Shown here in pieces: positions 1-5,457 of a stretch of DNA of 5,457 bases. Source of the DNA: Acidobacteriaceae bacterium (lineage in GTDB: Bacteria; Acidobacteriota; Terriglobia; Terriglobales; Acidobacteriaceae); the NCBI GenBank assembly GCA_030040395.1, contig JASHTU010000522.1, positions 1-5,457 on the forward strand, read 5' to 3'. Under the pieces are notes generated by a model. The model was not told the DNA's origin. It did no database searches and saw only the letters and a list, made by a program, of their open reading frames with translations. The translations under genes and the position numbers were made by a program. Numbering within the stretch: position 1 is the first letter of the stretch; every line of letters starts with the position of its first letter.

Positions 1-840
1 GTTGAAGTGGACAGGCTTGAGATACTCCTCCAGATGCAGGAATCGTCGTAGCAGCGCCATGGCGAGAATCAGCGCAGCTACACCGCTGAAGATTGCGCCC
101 ACCACGAAATAGGGTCCAAAGATGGTTGAGTGCCACATCGGGACCAGCGTCATCGAGAAGTCCCAGGAGACGATGGTGTGCACGGAAACGGCGACCGGAA
201 CAATGGCGATGGCCATAATATGCATGGCAATTTCAAGCCGCTGCCACTGCCTTGGCGTGCCCTGCCACCCCAGCGCAAGCATGCTGTAAATCCTTTTGCG
301 CAGGCCCCTCGAGGCGTCGCGAATGGCGGCAAAGTCCGGGATGGTAGGCAGATACAGAAACGTGGTGCTGCCGGTGAGATAGGTGAAGATGGCAAAAAAG
401 TCCCATTCCAGCGGGGAGCGGAAGTTAGGCCATATATCGCGCTGAGTGGGATAAGGAATCATCCAGTAGCCGAGCCATGGTCGACCAATGTGGCAAAGCG
501 GGATGAGGCCGCCGATCACGAGCGAGAAGACTGTAATCGCTTCCGCGCAGCGTGTAACCGGGCGGCGCCACGTCGCATTGACCAGGCGCAGAATGGCGGA
601 AATCAACGTGCCGGCGTGACTGATGCCGATCCAAAAAACAAAATTGGTGATATCGAAGGCCCAGAATACCGGCGAGTTGATGCCCCACACGCCGATTCCG
701 CTGTAAACCTGGTAGCCGAACGCAGACACCCCCGCAAACACGAGACAGCTCGCTATCCCGACCGCGGTCCAGTACTTCGGGCCACTGTGAAAGATCGGCC
801 GGAGCAGATCTTTCTCGACTTGTTCAGGCGTTGTTTGCAT
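1..840 (-). CDS. actC: ActC, NrfD/PsrC-type membrane subunit of alternative complex III (partial, 3' end outside the window)
   Basis: Integral membrane quinol-binding subunit of ACIII. In this family it oxidises menaquinol and passes electrons to the adjacent iron-sulfur subunit. I translated the first 280 residues from ATG at 838-840, and the frame is open to the window edge. Family ActC proteins are roughly 450 residues, so about 60% is present. About six hydrophobic helices can be seen: near 23-47, 57-86, 99-118, 146-168, 204-227 and 239-265. Family signatures are SHAGTLISAIL (74-84), HIGRPWLGYW (117-126), WPNFRSPLEWD (137-147), ALGWQG (189-194), SVHTIVSWDF (219-228) and PYFVVGAIFSG (243-253). 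They match ActC better than shorter NrfD proteins. The start overlaps the end of actB2 by 17 bases, which suggests translational coupling. A GAGG lies about 11 bases upstream. This is the most downstream operon gene visible. Confidence 0.95.
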   Translation of the reverse strand, partial: MQTTPEQVEKDLLRPIFHSGPKYWTAVGIASCLVFAGVSAFGYQVYSGIGVWGINSPVFWAFDITNFVFWIGISHAGTLISAILRLVNATWRRPVTRCAEAITVFSLVIGGLIPLCHIGRPWLGYWMIPYPTQRDIWPNFRSPLEWDFFAIFTYLTGSTTFLYLPTIPDFAAIRDASRGLRKRIYSMLALGWQGTPRQWQRLEIAMHIMAIAIVPVAVSVHTIVSWDFSMTLVPMWHSTIFGPYFVVGAIFSGVAALILAMALLRRFLHLEEYLKPVHFN

Positions 841-1531
841 CCTGCCATGTGCCTCGCTCGAGATAAGTAACGCTGGGCTTAGTGCCGAGCTCGCCCAGAA
901 GTTTGCTGCTGCGATTCGAGCTTGCCAGCCGCGAAACTTCGCTATGGGGATCGTTCATATCGCCGAAAACCAATGCCTTGGACGCGCACGATTGTGCGCA
1001 GGCGGTGGTAAATTCGCCATCCTTCAGTTCCCGCTTTTCCGCCTCGGCCTGAATCTCGGCCGACTTGATGCGCTGCACGCAGAAAGTGCATTTCTCCATA
1101 ACGCCTACACTGCGCAAGGAAACATCGGGGTTGAGCTGCAAGTTGAGCGGCTTGTCCCACTTCGGATCAAAGAAATTGAAGAAGCGCACGCTGTATGGGC
1201 AGGCATTGGCGCAAAAACGGGTGCCGATGCAACGGTTGTAGGCCTGCCCATTCAGCCCCTCGGAGGTGTGATAGCTGGCATACGTGGGGCAGACAGATTC
1301 GCAGGGAGCGTCATCGCATTGCTGGCAGAGGACTGGCTGAAAGCGAACGCGAGGGTTCGGGAAGTCGCCCTCCCAGTAGCGCTCGACACGGATCCAATGC
1401 ATGGCGCGGCCGCGCGCAGCTTGGTCCCCGCCTACTGTGGGGATATTATTTTCGGCGTGGCACGCGACTACGCACGCTTCACACCCGGTGCAGCGGTCTA
1501 GATCCACCACCATCGCCCACTTGTGAGACAT
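824..1531 (-). CDS. actB2: ActB2, four-cluster ferredoxin subunit of alternative complex III
   Basis: Iron-sulfur electron-transfer subunit of 235 residues. It corresponds to the C-terminal (B2) part of the usual fused ActB and carries electrons between the ActC quinol site and the hemes. Four cysteine groups are visible: C14-x2-C17-x2-C20-x3-C24; C69-x2-C72-x4-C77-x3-C81; C101-x2-T104-x2-C107-x3-C111; and C148-x2-C151 with C178-x3-C182. The third has Thr in place of one Cys, as expected for the [3Fe-4S] cluster of ActB. The other three should hold [4Fe-4S]. KWAMVVDLDRCTGC and the downstream GRAMHWIRVERYWEG are ActB-like. There is no signal peptide or membrane segment, so export probably depends on pairing with Tat-carrying ActB1. 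The ATG has a GAGG seven bases upstream. It starts 55 bases after actB1 and overlaps actC by 17 bases. A PsrB/NrfC-type protein is the alternative, but context favours ActB2. Confidence 0.95.
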   Translation of the reverse strand: MSHKWAMVVDLDRCTGCEACVVACHAENNIPTVGGDQAARGRAMHWIRVERYWEGDFPNPRVRFQPVLCQQCDDAPCESVCPTYASYHTSEGLNGQAYNRCIGTRFCANACPYSVRFFNFFDPKWDKPLNLQLNPDVSLRSVGVMEKCTFCVQRIKSAEIQAEAEKRELKDGEFTTACAQSCASKALVFGDMNDPHSEVSRLASSNRSSKLLGELGTKPSVTYLERGTWQDANNA

Positions 1532-1538
1532 TGATTTT

Positions 1539-1542
1539 CCTC
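1539..1542 (-). promoter_or_regulatory. Shine-Dalgarno sequence of actB2
   Basis: GAGG on the minus strand, seven bases before the ATG at 1529-1531, within a purine-rich stretch following actB1. It supports actB2 as a separately initiated gene and not the remnant of a frameshifted fusion. Confidence 0.65.
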
Positions 1543-1551
1543 GTCCCTTCC

Positions 1552-1568
1552 CTCCGCGCTGGGCGGAG
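1552..1568 (-). other. Perfect 6-bp hairpin in the actB1-actB2 intergenic gap
   Basis: On the minus strand CTCCGC and GCGGAG flank a five-base loop, giving a six-pair GC-rich stem just upstream of the actB2 Shine-Dalgarno sequence. No T-run follows, so it is unlikely to terminate transcription. It could affect mRNA processing or relative translation of the two halves of ActB, but with a stem this short that is only a guess. Confidence 0.4.
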
Positions 1569-1586
1569 CATTCCGTGACGCAAAAA

Positions 1587-3887
1587 TTAGCGGTGCTCCC
1601 CTTCGCGCGGGAAGCCGCTCAGCCCTCCCGAGAACAGTACGAGCCTGGCCTGTTCGGGTCCGCCCACCCGCGTCAGCTTCACCCTTGTCGCCGCCCAAGC
1701 CAACGATCCGGTTTGCGGTTCGGTAAGTGGCGCGAGAATCGAGAAGGGATTCGCGCCGCGGCCGCTGGCAAACCGGCCAAAATTCTCGTGTCCCTGGCCG
1801 ACCGGCATAGCTAACAGATCCGGGGCAATCCCCGGGGAAAGAACCGCCGCAGCCCGCAGTGTCCCCACCTCGGAAGCAATCGCTACCAGATCGCCCTGTT
1901 GAATTCCCAACCGCGCGCCGGTCTTGGGATGGATCTCTACCCAGCTTGACCACATGGCGGTGGAGAGCACGTCGGGCAGCTCCTGCATCCACGGCAAATG
2001 CGCCAGCGATCCGTCGCCAAGCGACTGCGAGACGAAGGGCTGGAAATAAAACGGAAAATCTGCAGCCGCGCCTGCAAACTCCGGCAGTGCCGGAGCATTC
2101 TTCCCAGAGGCCGCTGGAGCCGCTGCGCTCCTGGCGCTCTTCGGTCCGGCTGCCGGAGCCGCGGATGCCGCGCTCCACCAACCGCCTTGTTTTTGCACTG
2201 CCGTCCAGAAGTCATCGTCGCTATGCGCATCAATCGAGCCGCCGTGAGTCCGCAAAGGAACGAGCGCGGCGCGCAGCATGGCATCGAAAGTCGAATACGG
2301 CAGAGCCTTGGCGGTGTCGCCGCCGAGCTTTTGCGCCAGGACCAGCAACACGTCGGGCATGGGATGCGTGTTGTGCAGCGGAGCAACCGCGGGCGGCGCA
2401 ATATTGGCTACAGATTGGAAAGAGCCGGCCTGGGGGACGCTGTCAAGCCAGGACTCAAGCGGCGCATTGTCAGGCAAGATCAAGTCGGCATGCGCGCTGG
2501 TCTCATCAATAAAACTGCCAAAGCTGACAATGTAAGGAATCTTGGCAATTGCTTCACGGATTTGGGTTGCCGCGGGCGCCGAGAAAATCGGATTGGCGTC
2601 GTAGAGCAGAAGCATCTGCAACTGGCCCCGCAACGCCGATTGCGCCAGCGCGTTTAGGCTGGCCAGGCTCGCCTGCGTCGCCGACTGCGCACCGCCCCCG
2701 AGCGGCACAGCGGGCGTGAATGCCAGGATAGGCTTCTCATCATGGCCCGTGTCTACCAAAGCTTCCAGGGCATTGGCTGCCAGCGCGTTAAAGAGCCCAT
2801 TGGTGTGCGCAAGCGGCGCGCCTGCGATCATCACAGTCGCCGATCCACTTCGAGCGATTTCATGCGCCAGGCGCGTAATGACCGCTGCGCTTACGCCCGT
2901 TTGCTTCTCCACCGCTTCAGGCGTGAATTCCGGCAGTCCGGCAGACCAACCGGGGAACCGTGCGCCGGCGCGCGTTCCCGCTCCTTGCGCAGCGAGCTTC
3001 TCGCCCAAAATCACATGCGCAATGCCCAGCGCCAGCGCCCCTTCCGTTCCGGGATGGCACGCAATCCACTCATCGGCGTTGGCGCCGGTCTGCGACATGC
3101 GCGACTCGACCTGCACGAATTTTGCCCGGCGGCCGGGTCGGCCTCTGCGCATCTCGCCGTAACCTATCGACTGCGCAACCGGCGAGTTCCATGCGCCGAG
3201 GAAATCCGCTCCGAATGAGATCACATAATCGGCGCGGGCCAAGTCGAACGTCGGCAGCGCGGCATGGCCAAAGCTCATAAGATTTGCCTGACGCAGCACA
3301 GCTTCGTCGAAAGGTTCGTACCAGACTGCCGGCGGCGCGCCAAAGGCCTTCAAAAAACTCTCGATCAATTCGTGGCGCTGGCCACTCAAGGGCCGTGAAA
3401 GAAAGGCCAGCGAGTTCGCAGCCTTCGACGATTCGAGCGTGGTCAGGCGCGAAGCCACTTCCTTCAGCGCATCGTCCCAGCTAATCTCTTGAAACTGACC
3501 TGCACCCCGCGCGCCGGTACGCTTGATCGGGTGCGTGATGCGGTCGGGATGGTAGAGCACCTGCAAGCCGGCGTGGCCGCGCGCACACAGCTTTCCCATA
3601 TTTACTGGGTTCTGTGGATTGCCCTCAAGCTTCTTCGCCAGGCCCATCTTCATCAGGCCGCGTTTGCCGTGACGCACCACTTCGGCGTCGCCTTCCATGA
3701 CCCGCACCAGCAAGCCGCATCCGGCGGAGCATAACGTGCAGACGCTTGGCTTCCATGTGGCGATACCAGGGATCAAGTTTTCTTCGGGAACGAAACGGAT
3801 GAGCTTTTGGTCGGGATGACCGCAAGCGTCGAGCGTGGCTATTGCCCCCGAGACAGCCGAAATCTTGATGAAGTTGCGCCGATCCAT
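1587..3887 (-). CDS. actB1: ActB1, Tat-exported molybdopterin-oxidoreductase-like subunit of alternative complex III
   Basis: Large periplasm-facing subunit of 766 residues, equivalent to the N-terminal (B1) part of fused ActB; 766 plus 235 for ActB2 gives the usual fused length of about 1000. The N-terminus has a twin-arginine motif, DRRNFIK (2-8), then a hydrophobic stretch and LDAC (19-22), a possible lipobox with Cys22. The N-terminal cluster motif is C50-x2-C53-x3-C57-x43-C101. Family segments follow: YVISFGADFLGAW (221-233), HPGTEGALALGIAHVI (278-293), LLLYDANPIFS (426-436) and the C-terminal MopB domain from about 610 with WSSWVEIHPKTGARLGI (646-662) and GRGANP (709-714). No obvious Cys/Ser/Sec molybdenum ligand is seen near 190-205. 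An Ala/Pro-rich linker (573-605) precedes the C-terminal domain. ATG at 3885-3887 is supported by the Tat motif. Only 24 bases separate it from actA and its Shine-Dalgarno is weak. QrcB of the Qrc complex is the nearest alternative. Confidence 0.92.
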   Translation of the reverse strand: MDRRNFIKISAVSGAIATLDACGHPDQKLIRFVPEENLIPGIATWKPSVCTLCSAGCGLLVRVMEGDAEVVRHGKRGLMKMGLAKKLEGNPQNPVNMGKLCARGHAGLQVLYHPDRITHPIKRTGARGAGQFQEISWDDALKEVASRLTTLESSKAANSLAFLSRPLSGQRHELIESFLKAFGAPPAVWYEPFDEAVLRQANLMSFGHAALPTFDLARADYVISFGADFLGAWNSPVAQSIGYGEMRRGRPGRRAKFVQVESRMSQTGANADEWIACHPGTEGALALGIAHVILGEKLAAQGAGTRAGARFPGWSAGLPEFTPEAVEKQTGVSAAVITRLAHEIARSGSATVMIAGAPLAHTNGLFNALAANALEALVDTGHDEKPILAFTPAVPLGGGAQSATQASLASLNALAQSALRGQLQMLLLYDANPIFSAPAATQIREAIAKIPYIVSFGSFIDETSAHADLILPDNAPLESWLDSVPQAGSFQSVANIAPPAVAPLHNTHPMPDVLLVLAQKLGGDTAKALPYSTFDAMLRAALVPLRTHGGSIDAHSDDDFWTAVQKQGGWWSAASAAPAAGPKSARSAAAPAASGKNAPALPEFAGAAADFPFYFQPFVSQSLGDGSLAHLPWMQELPDVLSTAMWSSWVEIHPKTGARLGIQQGDLVAIASEVGTLRAAAVLSPGIAPDLLAMPVGQGHENFGRFASGRGANPFSILAPLTEPQTGSLAWAATRVKLTRVGGPEQARLVLFSGGLSGFPREGEHR

Positions 3888-3911
3888 AAAAGTTCGCCGG
3901 TATCCTATCCG

Positions 3912-4517
3912 TCAGTAGTGACATGTGGCGCAATCGATGGAAACCCGCTTTTGCCGGTGACAATCGATGCAATAACCCATATTCAGATTTATTTTGCGCT
4001 CAGCCGTAGTTTGCTTCGTCATATCGCCGTGGCAGGAGGCGCATTGTATGTGCGCGCGAATGTGCGGGGCATGATTGAACTTAACGTGCGCTGAATCGCT
4101 GTAGGCATAGACACGCACCCAGGGAATGTCTTCGCCACGGGCTGCGTAAGCGGCAATCTTTTTGATTTCGGGGCGGTCCGTCGCGATCACCTGATGGCAG
4201 GCCATGCAGACAGCCACGCCGGGAATACGGGCGTCAGGCCCCTGGTCCACGCCCGCGTGGCAGAACTCGCATTGCAGTCCTTTCGCAAGATGGACGGCGT
4301 GTGTGAAAGCAATAGGCTGCACGGGATGTTCTGGATGGAAGTCTAGAAAATCTTTTGCCGCCAGGAACGCTGTAGGGTGCGCCGTGGTGAAAACACCGGA
4401 GGTGACATACGCAGGCAGGTCCGTTTGGCCCGCATGAGGGCGTGAAACGGCTTTCACCAGCGCACACGCGCAGGTAACGGCGAAAACTATCAGCAACAGC
4501 CACTTTAGCCAACCCAT
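3912..4517 (-). CDS. actA: ActA, membrane-anchored pentaheme cytochrome c of alternative complex III
   Basis: Multiheme c-type cytochrome of 201 residues that carries electrons on the periplasmic side of ACIII. Residues 4-24 (LKWLLLIVFAV onward) form one hydrophobic segment, a membrane anchor or uncleaved signal, followed by a soluble domain. Five CxxCH heme sites are visible: C83EFCH87, C104MACH108, C159ASCH163, C183IDCH187 and C196ATCH200. The last ends one residue before the C-terminus. Further histidines at 62-76 and 149-156 are candidate distal ligands. Five hemes fit ActA. I chose ATG at 4515-4517 over an in-frame TTG at 4587-4589 because the longer form would place a charged tail before the anchor and translate a 31-bp tandem repeat that is out of phase with codons. 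A GGG-rich stretch just before the ATG is a weak Shine-Dalgarno. First gene of the operon, with a promoter about 90 bases upstream. A QrcA-type cytochrome is the alternative. Confidence 0.9.
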   Translation of the reverse strand: MGWLKWLLLIVFAVTCACALVKAVSRPHAGQTDLPAYVTSGVFTTAHPTAFLAAKDFLDFHPEHPVQPIAFTHAVHLAKGLQCEFCHAGVDQGPDARIPGVAVCMACHQVIATDRPEIKKIAAYAARGEDIPWVRVYAYSDSAHVKFNHAPHIRAHIQCASCHGDMTKQTTAERKINLNMGYCIDCHRQKRVSIDCATCHY

Positions 4518-4527
4518 CCCGACCCGT

Positions 4528-4589
4528 ATAGAGAGGAAGTTTCGCGTGCAACGGCCGAATAGAGAGGAAGTATCGCGTAAAACAGCCAA
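4528..4589 (-). repeat. Two-copy 31-bp tandem direct repeat in the actA leader
   Basis: Copy one spans 4528-4558 and copy two 4559-4589. They match at 26 of 31 positions, with an identical 13-base core (plus strand ATAGAGAGGAAGT) starting each copy. The block lies between the actA promoter and the actA ATG, ending 10 bases before it, so it forms most of the 5' leader. The 31-bp period is not a multiple of three, which argues against coding, but is close to three helical turns, which would put paired protein sites on one DNA face. In the transcript each core reads as CUUCCUCU, a pyrimidine tract complementary to Shine-Dalgarno-like purine tracts. Confidence 0.88.
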
Positions 4590-4606
4590 TCAGACGCGTG
4601 ACTGAT

Positions 4607-4634
4607 ACTATAGGACTCCTCGCGGCATTGTAAA
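4607..4634 (-). promoter_or_regulatory. Sigma70-type promoter of the act operon
   Basis: On the minus strand a -35 box TTTACA (4629-4634, five of six to consensus) and a -10 box TATAGT (4607-4612, five of six) are separated by 16 bases. Transcription would start near 4600, giving a leader of about 80 bases before the actA ATG that contains both 31-bp repeats. The -10 box supplies the TAG stop of the vapC-like remnant. No other match of this quality was seen upstream of actA. Confidence 0.6.
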
Positions 4635-4799
4635 GGTTGATGAGTGCAGGAATTCAATCAGTGGTACGACTGAGATGGCGCCATCACTAGCGCCTGCGTG
4701 CGCCGAGATGGACTCCAATGTTTGCCGAGCATTCTGCGCTTGCCGTTCTGCGTCGATCAGAACGCTCGAATCAAAGTCAATGTCATGCCGGCTGATCAA
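4608..4799 (-). pseudogene. Truncated PIN-domain (VapC-like) toxin remnant
   Basis: A 63-residue open frame (TTG start, no ATG) resembles only the N-terminal 40% of a VapC-type PIN ribonuclease, which is normally about 130 residues. The first segment DFDSSVLIDAER (8-19) matches the PIN motif around its first catalytic Asp (D10). ISVVPLIEFLH (42-52) matches the second motif with its conserved Glu (E49). Similarity stops near residue 55, followed by an unrelated tail, so the later acidic residues of the active site are missing and nuclease activity is not expected. No antitoxin is recognisable upstream; the only trace is a short frame ending in ATGA overlap near 4775-4778. It lies in the same direction as the act operon, and its end coincides with the actA promoter. 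A small unrelated ORF cannot be excluded. Confidence 0.55.
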
Positions 4800-5328
4800 G
4801 TGGTTTGCGGAGCGCTTCGATGGTGCTCCTCGCCAATTCCATCCAGAGACGAATTAGCTTGCGCCTAACAATAAAACGAGCGCTGAGTTCCGGCCTCTGT
4901 CGTCACGTCCTCCACACCGCCAACGAAACGCATGGCCGGACCGCGCATGCCGGTCCCGGCCGAAACCCTTCAGCCCCCTTCCGGGGAACAAGCTTGAACT
5001 TCTATCCCCGCGGGAAAATGAATAATATCGTTTCGCGGAGCAGTGTAATCATCGCCGTGAGTCGCGCTGACACGGTCGATCTCGTCAACAATTCGGCGCA
5101 GCAGAGAAACCCCGGTGAAGCGAACTCCGCGACTAATGGCTGGGCCACATTGGGGAATCGATGGATAACTTGTACGATCGGGTAAGAGATAACGCAGCGC
5201 TTAGGAAGGAAAAGGCTGCGGAATATGGGATGAGATTGCGCACCGTAGTTGTACGAATGCATCAAAAAATCAAATTTTCCTCACAACCGAAAAGGTCGCG
5301 TAAGTTGTTGAATATATGATAGAAATGA
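4800..5328. other. Spacer of about 530 bases without a convincing gene
   Basis: Between the tRNA and the vapC-like remnant I see no ORF with a good start, ribosome binding site and family match. The stretch holds a GC-rich hairpin cluster (4934-4986) and a start-less open minus-strand stretch (4973-5200). The part near the tRNA (about 5260-5328) is AT-rich. It looks like degenerate DNA and may be a former insertion site next to a tRNA gene, but no integrase, attachment duplication or insertion-sequence end is visible. Confidence 0.5.
4934..4986. repeat. GC-rich inverted-repeat cluster (REP-like or structured RNA)
   Basis: The main hairpin pairs 4934-4943 with 4951-4961: ten pairs with one bulged C, around a seven-base loop containing the palindrome GCATGC. 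A second, weaker pairing (4958-4964 with 4969-4975, one mismatch) competes with it. A third small stem pairs CCCC 4975-4978 with GGGG 4983-4986. Neither strand has a T-run after the main stem, so it is not a classic terminator. It could be an intergenic palindromic element or a small structured RNA. I do not recognise a named family. Confidence 0.5.
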
Positions 5329-5405
<77 letters not shown>

Positions 5406-5457
5406 AACTTGGATTGTTTTAGGCGCCACGCCCGGCCTTACCGTGCCGGACTCCTGG

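Noticed and set aside
1498..2181. Minus-strand 227-codon frame bridging the actB1-actB2 junction, considered as a sign of a frameshifted fusion
   Set aside because: Its translation is Arg/Gly-rich and unlike either subunit. actB1 ends after its complete C-terminal domain, and actB2 has its own ATG and Shine-Dalgarno.
130..2657. Long plus-strand open frames (for example 130-870, 944-1501, 1859-2512, 1998-2657)
   Set aside because: They are antisense or out-of-frame shadows of actC, actB2 and actB1; their translations are Arg/Ala-rich with no family motifs, while the minus-strand frames carry clear conserved motifs.
824..4517. Qrc complex (QrcABCD), which has the same cytochrome/molybdopterin-like/ferredoxin/NrfD order
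   Set aside because: Five hemes instead of the six I recall for QrcA, the ActB2-type [3Fe-4S] motif, and the strong ActC signatures favour ACIII. Not excluded for ActB1 ancestry.
3912..4589. Longer actA from the TTG at 4587-4589
   Set aside because: It adds a 24-residue charged extension before the membrane anchor, translates an out-of-phase tandem repeat, and lies about 10 bases from the predicted transcription start.
4674..4685. Perfect 12-bp palindrome GATGGCGCCATC
   Set aside because: Lies inside the vapC-like remnant without a second copy in the window; probably chance or former coding sequence.
4863..4869. GCCTAAC resembling an integron attC core (RYYYAAC) near a toxin remnant
   Set aside because: No matching GTTRRRY partner occurs within the expected distance downstream, and no attC-like folded arms are seen.
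5002..5265. Minus-strand 87-codon frame
   Set aside because: Starts with TTG, has no spaced Shine-Dalgarno, no recognisable motif, and overlaps another open frame; no support as a gene.
5285..5310. Possible terminator after tRNA-Pro
   Set aside because: On the minus strand the best stem is five pairs including a G-T pair, and the nearest T-run is about 16 bases further on; too weak to call.

Overview
The window holds the 5' part of an operon for an alternative complex III (ACIII), a membrane quinol:electron-acceptor oxidoreductase that replaces cytochrome bc1. All of its genes lie on the minus strand, so transcription runs from right to left. A tRNA-Pro gene lies upstream on the same strand. 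High GC, the ActA-ActB-ActC order with ActB split into two genes, and the menaquinol-type respiratory genes suggest a soil-type Acidobacteriota bacterium. That taxonomic guess comes from family resemblance and has not been tested by a search.

Layout from right to left, in the direction of transcription: tRNA-Pro(CGG) with encoded CCA (5329-5405); a spacer of about 530 bases with no convincing gene, containing a strong GC hairpin and a start-less open stretch (4800-5328); a truncated PIN-domain (VapC-like) toxin remnant (4608-4799); a good sigma70-type promoter overlapping the 3' end of that remnant (4607-4634); a leader with two 31-bp tandem repeats (4528-4589); actA, a pentaheme cytochrome c (3912-4517); actB1, a Tat-exported molybdopterin-oxidoreductase-like subunit (1587-3887); actB2, a four-cluster iron-sulfur subunit (824-1531); and actC, an NrfD-type membrane quinol-binding subunit cut by the left edge (1-840). 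actD, actE and actF would be expected beyond the left edge but are not visible.

From family knowledge, ActC oxidises menaquinol in the membrane. Electrons pass to the [3Fe-4S]/[4Fe-4S] chain of ActB2 and the hemes of ActA (and of ActE, not visible), then to a cytochrome c or directly to an oxidase. ActB1 is a structural relative of molybdoenzymes and is usually cofactor-free in ACIII. Here it keeps an intact four-cysteine cluster motif.

The points most worth a second look are that retained cluster motif, the split ActB whose iron-sulfur half has no signal peptide, the tandem repeats between the promoter and actA, and the promoter sitting on the end of a broken toxin gene. I found no evidence for a wholly new system. 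The core is a recognisable respiratory complex with some unusual details.
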